DNA from: Lithobates sylvaticus
Lineage: Eukaryota; Chordata; Amphibia; Anura; Ranidae
Direction of reading: 5' to 3'
DNA length: 64,000 nucleotides
Assembly: GCA_028564925.1 (NCBI GenBank)
Contig: CM053029.1
Span: 430,495,297 to 430,559,296, forward strand
Positions 23,193 through 33,801 of this stretch are shown piece by piece. The notes beneath the pieces are model-generated. The model had not been told where the DNA came from, made no database searches, and worked only from the letters and a program-made list of their open reading frames with translations. Position numbers and translations under genes: made by a program. Positions within the stretch are counted from its first letter, which is position 1, and each line of letters opens with the position of its first letter.

Positions 23193-23555
23193 ATGTCTGG
23201 GAGGACAACAAGGAGAGGCAGAAGTTCCCTTGGCACTGTAAGGGGGCCAGCAACAAATGTGTCCACAGGCAAAGGTGGACGTGTTGGTCAGTCCTCAGGC
23301 AGGGCATTATTTCCTCTGTTTAGTGAGTTTGCCCATGCTATCCAGCCACAGCATGTAGAGGAGGTGGTGGACTGGCTTACTAAACCTTCCTTATCCTCCT
23401 CATCCTCTGTCACGCAAGCAGAGACAAGTGTGCAGTCCCTGCAGTTGCCAGAGTGGAAACCTGCCTCCTTGTTCACATCTATTCCTGCCATAGCCCCAAC
23501 ATCAGCCATTAAGGAGTCAGCTGAGTTATTTGACTTTTTTTCACTTCACCAGTGA
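23193..23555 (+). CDS. hAT-2 transposase N-terminal fragment (120 aa)
   Basis: Starts MSGRTTRRGRSS and includes HVEEVVDWLTKPSLSSSSSV and IKESAELFDFF. The first exon of hAT-1 has the same plan: MAGRPPRGG, HAEGLVEWMTKPSSSSSSSL, PEESPELFE. So this is the N-terminal basic and serine-rich segment of the same hAT transposase family, upstream of the BED finger. A pyrimidine-rich CTTATAAG just before the ATG could be a splice acceptor. The frame stops at 23555 where the next repeat begins; the rest of the protein is missing. Confidence 0.7.
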   Translation: MSGRTTRRGRSSLGTVRGPATNVSTGKGGRVGQSSGRALFPLFSEFAHAIQPQHVEEVVDWLTKPSLSSSSSVTQAETSVQSLQLPEWKPASLFTSIPAIAPTSAIKESAELFDFFSLHQ

Positions 23556-23668
23556 CATGCTGAGTCCTGTCTACTAATGATTGTACTTGAGCAAAATTTT
23601 TGGACCAATGGCTGTGCTCCCTTATCTGCTAATTGGAGCATGTATAGCACAGGTAGAGGCGTGTGTAC

Positions 23669-23711
23669 GTACCCCTGATGATGTAATTTATGACTAAACG
23701 ATCGCCGGGAC
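23669..23711 (+). ncRNA. Degenerate type I hammerhead-like motif, copy 1
   Basis: Order seen: stem I 5' GTACCC, core CTGATGA, stem II (GTAAT/ATGAC with one mismatch), TAAAC in place of GAAAC, short loop, GCC, stem I 3' GGGAC. Stem I pairs CCC/GGG plus GU/AC around one bulged A. The T for G12 change and GCC for GUC should abolish cleavage, so this looks like a decayed copy. Confidence 0.5.
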
Positions 23712-23848
23712 TGACATGTATACATGCTACTGCGCATATGCCTGATATCTGGGTTATAGTGCTCAGCTGCTGGCTATTTTATGTACTATGCGCAGATATC
23801 TCTTTACACTTGTTCAAGACATGAGTTATTAACTGGAAAATCACCTTA

Positions 23849-23890
23849 TCTCCTGATGAGGTGAACTTTGCTTCACGAAACGCATTGAGA
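23849..23890 (+). ncRNA. Type I hammerhead-like motif, copy 2
   Basis: TCTC, CTGATGA, G, GTGAA-CTTTGC-TTCAC, GAAA, CGCATT, GAGA. Stem I is TCTC/GAGA, stem II is a perfect 5 bp GTGAA/TTCAC, and all invariant core bases CUGANGA and GAAA are present. Stem III would be minimal, with U16.1 and U17 supplied by ATT. A short stem III is known in hammerheads of Penelope-like elements; self-cleavage of this copy is uncertain. Confidence 0.55.
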
Positions 23891-24165
23891 AGCAATCCTA
23901 CAGTATTTGGTTCTCATCCATATATTTTGACAGTTGTGTTAATTACTAGGCACTATTATGTATATCAATGCATGTATTAAAAAAATATTTTTCCACTATG
24001 TGTATTTTTTATATTATATATTGAATCTAATTAATAAAGTTGTCAAATACTTTTTTACATAATCATTTGGTATCTTCTTTTGGCCCGATCCATCAAAAGT
24101 CCCATAGGCATTATTTTTCTCTAGTCTTGCTATATATTACATTGTGTTATATTTACTTATCCACT

Positions 24166-24660
24166 AGAGCATTTTTTTTTCTATAGACTGAAAAAATCCT
24201 GGTTGATCTTGATTTTGATCCTGCTGTCCACTGCCCCCCCCCCCCCCCTTTGCCTGTATCCCAAATGCAGCCTGAAGTTTTGTAGACCAGCTGTTAACAA
24301 CTACTAAGCATTCTCCAGTGTCAGTTCCCTTCTAAGCTGTTCATTTGCTCCTTTTTCTTATTTGTTCAGCTCATGTGACTAAAGGGTCACATATGTGTAC
24401 AAAATGATAAATGACACTGCCCCTTCCTTTTCATTCATGTCCTCATACTGCTAAACACTATTGGGGCGTGATATAAAATGTTGATTGCTAGATGGATAGA
24501 GGCTTCACCTCCCTGTTAGTCCCAACACATACACACCATAGACATAGGCTGGAAGGGTGTGACACAGCCTGTGATTGTCAGAACCTCCTCCAAATATCTT
24601 TACAGTGTGAACTGTGAAATCTATTTATCTATTGAATTTATGAAAGCATTTTTTTCATGT
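24166..24660. other. Spacer before hAT-1
   Basis: AT-rich with a C run at 24234-24247. No supported gene. It ends at the left copy of the hAT-1 target duplication. Confidence 0.4.
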
Positions 24661-24668
24661 GTCATCAG
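24661..24668. repeat. hAT-1 target-site duplication, left
   Basis: GTCATCAG, identical to 34076-34083. An 8 bp duplication is the signature of hAT insertion. Confidence 0.93.
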
Positions 24669-25139
24669 TAGGGATGAGCCGAACACCCCGGGTTCGGTTC
24701 GAACCAGAACCTTCGAACGGACCGAAAGTTCGCGCGAATTTTCGAACCCTATACGTTATAATGGACGCGAACGTTCGAAATCAAAAGTGCTAATTACAAC
24801 GGCCAATATGCATGTTAATGTCATAAAACAGGTTTGGGGACCCGGGTCCTGCCCCAGGGGACATATATCAATGCAAAAAGAACTTTTAAAAACTAACGTT
24901 TTTTCGGGAGCAGTCATTTTAATGATGCATAAAGTGAAAAAAAAAAAGTGACATTTTCCTTTAAATATGGTACCTGGGGGGTGTCCAAAGTATGCCTGTG
25001 AAGTGGCATGTGTTTCCCGTGTTTAGAACTGTCCTTGCACAAAATGACATTTGTAAAGGAAAAAAAGAAGCCATTTAAAACCACTTGCGGCTTTAGGTTT
25101 GATCTTAAGTAGAATCTGAACAGGTACATTATGAAGTGT

Positions 25140-25545
25140 AGCTCCATCCCAAAAAAATCTATTTTTAAGCTTTTTGGAGAACATAGGGAGGGGTTATCAC
25201 CCCTGTAACATTTGCTGTCTTTGCACATCTGTTCAGAACATGTCACCTCACTTTCCGTCCCAATGATAAATGTTTTTGGAAAAGTGGGGTTTTAATTGAA
25301 ACAAGGATTGGTGATAAAGTATCAGTAGAGAGGAGATACCTTTTTCCCAAATTAAATCTAACAGGATAGAATTTCCCTTCCTAGGGGTAGATTTCCTCTC
25401 ACTTCCTGTTTTCTCTTTCCATTTGCAAGTAGGAGTCGTTTGTAAGTTGGATGTTTGAAAGTAGGGGCCTGGCGTATATACTCTGCAGAAATTTGCCCTA
25501 TTAGATGTTGGTGTAGCCACAAGACTGGTGGGCACAGGAATGGGC
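25140..25545. repeat. Repeat module shared with 42090-42420
   Basis: Blocks such as CACCCCTGTAA, ACAGGATAGAATTTCCCT and TCTCACTTCCTGTTT occur in the same order at 42120-42350. So a roughly 330-400 bp module exists both inside the hAT-1 3' region and as a free copy. Either hAT-1 captured it or it is a short element inserted in both places. Confidence 0.65.
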
Positions 25546-26400
25546 CCTGCTGTGAGTTAATAGATCAAGATTTGTAATTGCATGCACCTGTTGAACAGGG
25601 CAGAAAAATTGGGGGTGGTGGTGGTGGTGGTGGTGGTGGACGGTTTTGCCACAAGACTGTAAGCTCTCACAGTTACTCTTGGTGGGCGCAGGAATGGGCC
25701 CTGCTGTGAGTTATTAGATCAAGATTTGTAATTGCAAGCACCTGATGAACAGGGCAGAAAAAATTGGGCCTTTGGCGGTGGTGGTGGACGGTGTTGCCAC
25801 AAGACTGTAGGCCCTCATAGTTACTCTTGGTGGGCGCAGGAATGGGCCCTGCTGTGAGTTATTAGATCAAGATTTGTAATTGCAAGCACCTGATGAACAG
25901 GGCAGAAAAATTGGGCCTTTGGCGGTGGTGGTGGACGGTGTTGCCACAAGACTGCAGGCCCTCATAGTTACTCTTGGTGGGCGCAGGAATGGGCCCTGCT
26001 GTGAACTATTAGATCAAGATTTGTAATTACCCGCCCCTGTTAAACAGGGGCTGAAAAATTGTGCCTTAGGCACTGGTGCTGGTGCCACAACACTGCAACC
26101 CCTCACAGAGACTGTACTTGGAGCACAGCAGTCACACGTGTTGCGAAGCATTTTTTTAAAAAATTGTAAGTACACGCCCCTGTTAAACAGGGGCTGAAAA
26201 ATTGTGCCTTAGGCACTGGTGCTGGTGCCACAACACTGCAACACGGCCCTCACAGAGACTGTACTTGGAGCACAGCAGTCACACGTGTTGCGAAGCATTT
26301 TTTTAAAAAATTGTAAGTACACGCCCCTGTTAAACAGGGGCTGAAAAATTGTGCCTTAGGCACTGGTGCTGTGGCATGGATCATTGAGGAGGAGGAAGAG
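25540..26400. repeat. Six tandem ~147 bp units in the hAT-1 3' region
   Basis: The word GTAATT/GTAAGT recurs at 25574, 25728, 25876, 26023, 26166 and 26313. The units fall in two subtypes, one with GGGCCCTGCTGTGAGTTATT and one with CCCCTGTTAAACAGGGGCTG, sharing GCAGAAAAATTG/GCTGAAAAATTG and ATTGTGCCTTAGGCACTGG-like blocks. A (GGT)n stretch lies at about 25613-25640. Downstream of the transposase stop, so probably its 3' UTR. Confidence 0.75.
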
Positions 26401-26475
26401 GATAGTCAGTGAACATAAGAGGACATCAGCATCAGCATCAGCATAGGCAGTCTTGAAGGGATGTGACATTAAAAA

Positions 26476-29400
26476 TTATTCGGTTATATCCGCCTCAGGT
26501 GCCTGGTAGCTGGTGGTGATCCAAGACTGATTCATTTTGATGAATGTCAGTCGATCAACCGAGGCGGTGGACAGGCGCACCCTATGATCAGTCACAAATC
26601 CTCCAGCAGCACTGAATGTGCGTTCGGAAAGAACGCTGGAGGCAGGACAGGCCAGTAGCTCAATTGCATACTGTGCAAGCTCTGGCCAGTGATCCATCCT
26701 CAGGACCCAGTAAGCCAGAGGATTTTCGGTGGGAAAGGTGTCCAAGTCTGACCTTGCCCCAAGGTATTCCTGCACCATGTATATCAGACGCTGGCGATGG
26801 TTGCTGGAACCGATCATACCTTGGGGCTGCGGACTAAAAAATTGTCTGAACGCATCGGTCAGACGTCCACCTTCCCCACCGCTCCTTCTGCCACTGACCG
26901 AAGCCTCAGCAAACTCGTCGCCCAGGACCAGGAGTTTGTAGCCTCCCAGTTTCTGGGAACGCGTTGCACAGACCTTTCTGCAAGGCCTCCCTGAGATGTC
27001 TCATCCTCTGCTCCCTCTGCGACGGCAAGATAAGGTCCGCAACCTTACCCTTGTACCGCGGATCAAGGAGAGTGGCCAGCCAGTAATGGTCCCTCTCCTT
27101 GATCCGAAGAACACGAGGATCCTTCCGCAGGCTTTGCAGGATCAGGGAGGCCATGCAGCGTAGGTTAGCTGAGGCATTCGGTCCGGAGTCTTCTGGGTCA
27201 CTGAGGATGACATGATCGCCAGCCACCTCCTCCCAGCCACGTACAAGTCCACTGGCTTGTTGGGACTGTACATCATCCCTAAAAGACTGCTGCTGCTGAT
27301 GCTGAGTGCCAGGCTCCACCTCCATGCTCACACAATCCTCCTCCTCCTCCTCCTCCTCCTCCTCCTCATCCTCTTCCTGTGTGATGGGTGGGACAGAAGG
27401 AACACTGTCCGGATAAAGGGGGCCTTGAGAGGCAAGGAAGTCCTCCTCTTCCTGCCTCTGTTCTGCCTCAAGTGCCCTGTCCATTATCCCACGCAGCGTA
27501 TGCTCCAACAGGTGGACAAGAGGGACAGTGTCACTGATGCATGCACTGTCACTGCTCACCATCCTCGTGGCCTCCTCAAATGGTGAGAGGACAGTGCATG
27601 CATCCCTGATCATGCTCCACTGACGTGGGGAAAAAAACCCAAGCTCCCCTGACCCTGTCCTGGTGCCGTAGTCGCAAAGGTACTCATTGATGGCCCTCTG
27701 CTGCGTGTGCAGTCGCTGCAGCATGGCCAACGTTGAGTTCCACCTGGTGGGCATGTCAGATATTAGGCGGTTCTTGGGCAGGTTCAGCTCCTTTTGCAGC
27801 TCAGTCAGCCGAGCACTGGCATTATAAGATCGGCGGAAATGCACACAGACTTTCCTGGCCTGCCTCAGGACATCCTGTAAGCCTGGGAACCTGCCCAAGA
27901 ACCGCTGCACCACCAGGTTGAGGACGTGAGCCATGCAGGGCACATGGGTGAGCTGCCCCTGTCGCAGGGCGGAGAGGAGGTTGGTGCCATTGTCAGAAAC
28001 GACCATTCCTGGCTTAAGCTGACGTGGCGTCAACCACCTCTCGGCCTGCCCCTGCAGAGCTGCCAGAACCTCTGGCCCAGTGTGGCTCCTGTCCCCCAAA
28101 CACACCAGCGCAAGCACGGCATGGCATCTTTTTGCCTGCGTACTTGCGTAGCCCCTTGTACGCCTACGGAGCACCGCTGGTTCCAAGGACAGAGCACTGG
28201 AGGAAGAAGAAGAGGAGGGGGTGGAGGAGAGAGGTGTGTCACAACCAGTAGCAGTAGTCGCGTTTTGGAGGCGTGGTGGCGGAACAACCTCCAACACTAC
28301 TGCACCTTGTCCTGCATCCCTCCCAGCTGCCAATAGAGTGACCCAATGGGCCGTGAAAGAAAGGTACCGTCCCTGTCCATGCCTGCTGGACCATGAGTCA
28401 GCGGTAATATGCACCTTACCGCTGACCGCCCTGTCCAGCGAGGCATGGACATTGCCCTCCACATGCCGGTAGAGAGACGGAATCGCCTTCCGCGAGAAAA
28501 AGTGGCGTTTGGGAACCTGCCACTGAGGAACCGCACATTGAACAAACTCACGGAAGGGGGCCGAGTCTACCAACTGAAAAGGCAGCAGTTGAAGTGCTAG
28601 CAATTTAGCAAGGCTAGCATTCAACCGCTGGGCATGTGGATGGCTGGGAGTGTACTTCTTTCTACGGTCCAGCAGCTGGGGCAGGGAAATTTGCCTGCTG
28701 CATTCGGACGTCGGTGTACTGCAAGTACTTGGTTGTGACACACCGAATTCTACACCTTCAGTCCTCTCAGAGCAGCTTTCAGAGAGGACTGAAGGTGTAG
28801 TGGGGATGGAGATCCCAGCTGAGGAGGAGCAAGGAGAGGTCCGCTTAGTTCTTTGGTGTGGGTCTTTTATGTGTGCCTGCCAACGAGCTGCATGGCAGGT
28901 CGCCATATGTCTGGTCATGCTTGTCGTGCCCAAGCGGCTGATGTTTTGGCCACGCGAGATACGCTTGAGACAAATATTGCAAATAGCAGTGGTGCGATCT
29001 GCTGCACTCGTCTCAAAAAAGGCCCACACCAAAGAACTTTTCTGATAACGTGCAGAGGCAGCGCCCTGCACAGGCGGAGCTCTGCGGTGTTGTACAGTTG
29101 CTGTGCTGGCCTCTACCTGGCCTCCAGGGGGCATCCTGCCTCGTTGGACATGTGACGCCGCATCCTCCTCCTCCTCGTCCTCCTCCTCATCCTCTCTCCC
29201 TTGAGGCACCCACGTGGAGTCAGTGACCTCATCATCCCTCCCTCTTCACCACTAGAGCAAACCTGGCAGTAAGCTGCAGCTGGTGGAACTGTACTGCCAG
29301 ATTCCTCAAGCTGGGTATCGTCATCCGAGCCTTCGAATCGTTGGGCATCCTCCTGGAGCATGTACCCAACACTGTGCTCAAAGAGTTCGGGGGACTCCTC

Positions 29401-29703
29401 AGGAGGACATGGTGGGTCTAGGGAAGGGGTGGCTGATGATGCTCTGTCAGTACCCTGAGCCTGGGTGAGAGAGGATGAGGAGGATGAGGAGGGCTTGGTC
29501 ATCCATTCTACCAAGCCTTCAGCATGATGCGGCTCCACATGTCCAGCTGCCGAAAACAAAGACGCGCGTGTCCCATGGCCACGTGCTGATGACGATGCAC
29601 GACCACGTCCACGTCCACGGCCACGTCCACTAGAAACAGAGACTGTCTGCCCTGTGTTCTTGGCTCTGCACGCTCTGCCTCCCCTTGGCGGTCTTCCAGC
29701 CAT
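26476..29703 (-). pseudogene. hAT-1 transposase (BED finger, RNase H-like core, hATC)
   Basis: N-terminus MAGRPPRGGRACRAK, an RG-rich and serine-rich region, then a BED zinc finger (CNIC...TRHMATCH) at about 28910-28980. The hAT core shows ITADSWSSRHGQG (first Asp), MVSDNGTNLLSAL (second Asp), VPCMAHVLNLVVQRFLG and MPTRWNSTLAMLQRL, with an acidic EEE and QQQQ insert in the central domain. The C-terminal dimerisation domain is SSVLSERTFSAAGGFVTDHR. Two frame breaks are visible: one in the GGGAGGG tract near 29241, after which DDEVTDSTWVPQGRED continues in another frame, and one near 26950 before the hATC part. The middle frame (29209-26906) alone is 767 codons without a stop. The family includes domesticated ZBED genes, but the terminal repeats show this one is a transposon. 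Confidence 0.9.
28750..28800. repeat. 19 bp perfect palindrome inside the transposase frame
   Basis: CTACACCTTCAGTCCTCTC (28750-28768) and its exact reverse complement (28782-28800) with a 13 nt loop. It encodes PSVLSESCSERTEGVE on the minus strand; the opposite strand gives nearly the same peptide. Confidence 0.8.
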
Positions 29704-29711
29704 TGTAGTCG

Positions 29712-32700
29712 GTAGTCCTGTGGGTGCTGCTGAGAAGAAAATATAGGAGCTCTGTGTGATGCCACTAACACACTAGAAGTCCTATAGGTGCTTCTGCAAA
29801 GAAAATATAGGAGCTCTGTGTGATGCCACTAACACACTAGAAGTCCTGTGGGTGCTGCTGAGAAGAAAATATAGGAGCTCTGTGTGATGCCACTAACACA
29901 CTAGAAGTCCTATGGGTGCTTCTGCAAAGAAAATAGAGGAGCTCTGTGTGATGCCACTAACACACTAGAAGTCCTGTGGGTGCTTCTGCAAAGAAAATAG
30001 AGGAGCTCTGTGTGATGCCACTAACACACTAGAAGTCCTATAGGTGCTTCTGCAAAGAAAATATAGGAGCTCTGTGTGATGCCACTAACACACTAGAAGT
30101 CCTGTGGGTGCTTCTGCAAAGAAAAAATAGAGGAGCTCTGTGTGATGCCACTAACACACTAGAAGTCCTGTGGGTGCTGCTGATAAGAATATATAGGAGC
30201 TCTGTGTGATGCCACTAACACACTAGAAGTCCTATGGGTGCTTCTGCAAAGAAAATAGAGGAGCTCTGTGTGATGCCACTAACACACTAGAAGTCCTGTG
30301 GGTGCTTCTGCAAAGAAAATAGAGGAGCTCTGTGTGATGCCACTAACACACTAGAAGTCCTGTGGGTGCTTCTGCAAAGAAAATAGAGGAGCTCTGTGTG
30401 ATGCCACTAACACACTAGAAGTCCTATGGGTGCTTCTGCAAAGAAAATAGAGGAGCTCTGTGTGATGCCACTAACACACTAGAAGTCCTGTGGGTGCTTC
30501 TGCAAAGAAAATAGAGGAGCTCTGTGTGATGCCACTAACACACTAGAAGTCCTGTGGGTGCTTCTGCAAAGAAAATAGAGGAGCTCTGTGTGATGCCACT
30601 AACACACTAGAAGTCCTGTGGGTGCTTCTGCAAAGAAAATAGAGGAGCTCTGTGTGATGCCACTAACACACTAGAAGTCCTGTGGGTGCTGCTGAGAAGA
30701 ATATATAGGAGCTCTGTGTGATGCCACTAACACACTAGAAGTCCTGTGGGTGCTTATGCAAAGAAAATAGAGGAGCTCTGTGTGATGGGACTAACACACT
30801 TCAAGTCCTATAGGTGCTTCTGGGAAGAAAAATATAGCTCTGTGTGTGTGATGGGACTAACACACTTCAAGTCCTATAGGTGCTTCTGGGAAGAAAATAT
30901 TGCTCTGTGTGTGTAATGGGACTAACACACTTCAAGTCCTATAGGTGCTTCTGGGAAGAAAATATAGCTCTGTGTGTGTAATGGGACTAACACACTTCAA
31001 GTCCTATAGGTGCTTCTGGGAAGAAAATATAGCTCTGTGTGTGTAATGGGACTAACACACTTCAAGTCCTATAGGTGCTTCTGGGAAGAAAATATAGCTC
31101 TGTGTGTGTAATGGGACTAACACACTTCAAGTCCTATAGGTGCTTCTGGGAACAAAATATAGCTCTGTGTGTGTAATGGGACTAACACACTTCAAGTCCT
31201 ATAGGTGCCTCTGGGAACAAAATATAGGAGCTCTGCCTGCCTGCCACGAACACACTACAAGTCCTATAGGTGCTTCTGGTAACAAAATATAGGAGCTCTG
31301 CCTGCCTGCCACTAACACACTACAAGTCCTATAGGTGCTTCTGGGAAGAAAATATAGCTCTGTGTGTGTAATGGGACTAACACACTTCAAGTCCTATAAG
31401 TGCTTCTGGGAACAAAATATAGGAGCTCTGCCTGCCTGCCACGAACACACTACAAGTCCTATAGGTGCTTCTGGGAAGAAAATATAGCTCTGTGTGTGTA
31501 ATGGGACTAACACACTTCAAGTCCTATAGGTGCTTCTGGGAACAAAGTATAGCTCTTTGTGTGTAATGGGACTAACACACTTCAAGTCCTATAGGTGCTT
31601 CTGGGAAGAAAATATAGCTCTGTGTGTGTGATGGGACTAACACACTTCAAGTCCTATAGGTGCTTCTGGGAACAAAATATAGCTCTGTGTGTGTAATGGG
31701 ACTAACACACTTCAAGTCCTATAGGTGCTTCTGGGAACAAAATATAGCTCTGTGTGTGTGATGGGACTAACACACTTCAAGTCCTATAGGTGCTTCTGGG
31801 AAGAAAATATAGCTCTGTGTGTGTAATGGGACTAACACACTTCAAGTCCTATAGGTGCTTCTGGGAAGAAAATATAGCTCTGTGTGTGTAATGGGACTAA
31901 CACACTTCAAGTCCTATAGGTGCTTCTGGGAAGAAAATATAGCTCTGTGTGTGTAATGGGACTAACACACTTCAAGTCCTATAGGTGCTTCTGGGAACAA
32001 AATATAGCTCTGTGTGTGTGATGGGACTAACACACTTCAAGTCCTATAGGTGCTTCTGGGAAGAAAATATAGCTCTGTGTGTGTAATGGGACTAACACAC
32101 TTCAAGTCCTATAGGTGCTTCTGGGAAGAAAATATAGCTCTGTGTGTGTGTAATGGGACTAACACACTTCAAGTCCTATAGGTGCTTCTGGGAAGAAAAT
32201 ATAGCTCTGTGTGTGTAATGGGACTAACACACTTCAAGTCCTATAGGTGCTTCTGGGAAGAAAATATAGCTCTGTGTGTGTAATGGGACTAACACACTTC
32301 AAGTCCTATAGGTGCTTCTGGGAAGAAAATATAGCTCTGTGTGTGTAATGGGACTAACACACTTCAAGTCCTATAGGTGCTTCTGGGAAGAAAATATTGC
32401 TCTGTGTGTGTAATGGGACTAACACACTTCAAGTCCTATAGGTGCTTCTGGGAAGAAAATATTGCTCTGTGTGTGTAATGGGACTAACACACTTCAAGTC
32501 CTATAGGTGCTTCTGGGAAGAAAATATAGCTCTGTGTGTGTAATGGGACTAACACACTTCAAGTCCTATAGGTGCTTCTGGGAAGAAAATATAGCTCTGT
32601 GTGTGTAATGGGACTAACACACTTCAAGTCCTATAGGTGCTTCTGGGAAGAAAATATAGCTCTGTGTGTGTAATGGGACTAACACACTTCAAGTCCTATA

Positions 32701-33606
32701 GGTGCTTCTGGGAAGAAAATATAGCTCTGTGTGTGTAATGGGACTAACACACTTCAAGTCCTATAGGTGCTTCTGGGAAGAAAATATAGCTCTGTGTGTG
32801 TAATGGGACTAACACACTTCAAGTCCTATAGGTGCTTCTGGGAAGAAAATATAGCTCTGTGTGTGTAATGGGACTAACACACTTCAAGTCCTATAGGTGC
32901 TTCTGGGAAGAAAATATAGCTCTGTGTGTGTAATGGGACTAACACACTTCAAGTCCTATAGGTGCTTCTGGGAACAAAGTATAGCTCTTTGTGTGTAATG
33001 GGACTAACACACTTCAAGTCCTATAGGTGCTTCTGGGAAGAAAATATAGCTCTGTGTGTGTGATGGGACTAACACACTTCAAGTCCTATAGGTGCTTCTG
33101 GGAACAAAATATAGGAGCTCTGCCTGCCTGCCACGAACACACTACAAGTCCTATAGGTGCTTCTGGCAACAAAATATAGGAGCTCTGCCTGCCTGCCACT
33201 AACACACTACAAGTCCTATAGGTGCTTCTGGTAACAAAATATAGGAGCTCTGCCTGCCTGTCACTAACACACTACAAGTCCTATAGGTGCTTCTGGTAAC
33301 AAAATATAGGAGCTCTGCCTGCCTGCCACTAACACACTACAAGTCCTATAGGTGCTTCTGGTAACAAAATATAGGAGCTCTGCCTGCCTGTCACTAACAC
33401 ACTACAAGTCCTATAGGTGCTTCTGGTAACAAAATATAGGAGCTCTGCCTGCCTGCCACTAACACACTACAAGTCCTATAGGTGCTTCTGGTAACAAAAT
33501 ATAGGAGCTCTGCCTGCCTGCCACGAACACACTACAAGTCCTATAGGTGCTTCTGGTAACAAAATATAGGAGCTCTGCCTGCCTGCCACGAGCACACTAC
33601 AAGCCC
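29712..33606 (-). repeat. 3.9 kb minisatellite of about 60 units with splice-acceptor-like core
   Basis: Units of 63-65 bp in three subtypes: A (about 29713-30785, 64 bp, TGATGCCACTAACACACTAG), B (about 30785-33110, 63 bp, TGTAATGGGACTAACACACT) and C (about 33110-33606, 65 bp, CTGCCTGCCTGCCACTAACA), with a few C units inside B near 31210-31460. On the minus strand each unit reads a pyrimidine-rich tract ending in CAG then AAGCACC, for example CTATTTTCTTTGCAG|AAG in A and TATATTTTCTTCCCAG|AAG in B. The last unit, just before the transposase ATG, has the same arrangement (CTATATTTTCTTCTCAG|CAGCACC). Confidence 0.92.
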
Positions 33607-33762
33607 CTCTTTGTCAATCAATCTTTGTAACTGAATCTATCTAACTCAATCTCTGCAAGTGAATCTCTCTCTCTATCTATCTAAATGCAGCAGAGTGTCA
33701 CAGGAACAGCCTGCTCAATCTGCGCCGGAACAGCATGTGACCGGCGCAGACGGCGTGGCGGC

Positions 33763-33770
33763 GTTTTATA
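33763..33770 (-). promoter_or_regulatory. TATA box of hAT-1
   Basis: On the minus strand CCTATAAAACGCC after a CCCCCCCC run. Predicted transcription would start near 33735 and run through the whole minisatellite before the transposase ATG at 29703. Confidence 0.55.
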
Positions 33771-33801
33771 GGGGGGGGCGTGTACTACAGCCCCTGAGCT
33801 G

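Larger units (their letters stand above)
14402..23555 (+). mobile_element. hAT-2: 5' part of an Ac-like hAT element, split by a Harbinger
   Basis: The left end TAGATGGGCGAAC resembles the terminal repeats of hAT-1 (TAGGGATGAGCCGAAC and TAAGGATGGGC). The element is interrupted at 14569-22241 by a Harbinger transposon and resumes at 22242 with a CCAAT-rich, TATA-containing leader, a 36 bp minisatellite and an N-terminal transposase exon. This order (palindromic end, TATA, minisatellite, start codon) repeats that of hAT-1. After 23555 the sequence turns into an unrelated repeat and I see no central or C-terminal transposase region, so the copy is 3'-truncated or disrupted. Confidence 0.65.
23560..24165 (+). 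repeat. Repeat with two tandem hammerhead-like cores
   Basis: A roughly 600 bp unit beginning soon after the hAT-2 frame ends. It holds two CTGATGA cores 178 bp apart (23675 and 23853), each followed by a short hairpin and (G/T)AAAC. The rest is AT-rich and ends in a T-rich tract. Family not recognised; Penelope-like elements and retrozymes are known carriers of type I hammerheads, and this may be a remnant of one. Boundaries approximate. Confidence 0.5.

Noticed and set aside
27212-29155. Plus-strand frames across the hAT-1 transposase
   Set aside because: Antisense shadows of the minus-strand BED/hAT coding region.
29712-33606. CRISPR-like array of regular repeats
   Set aside because: The whole 63-65 bp unit is conserved with no unique spacers; it is a eukaryotic minisatellite inside a transposon.
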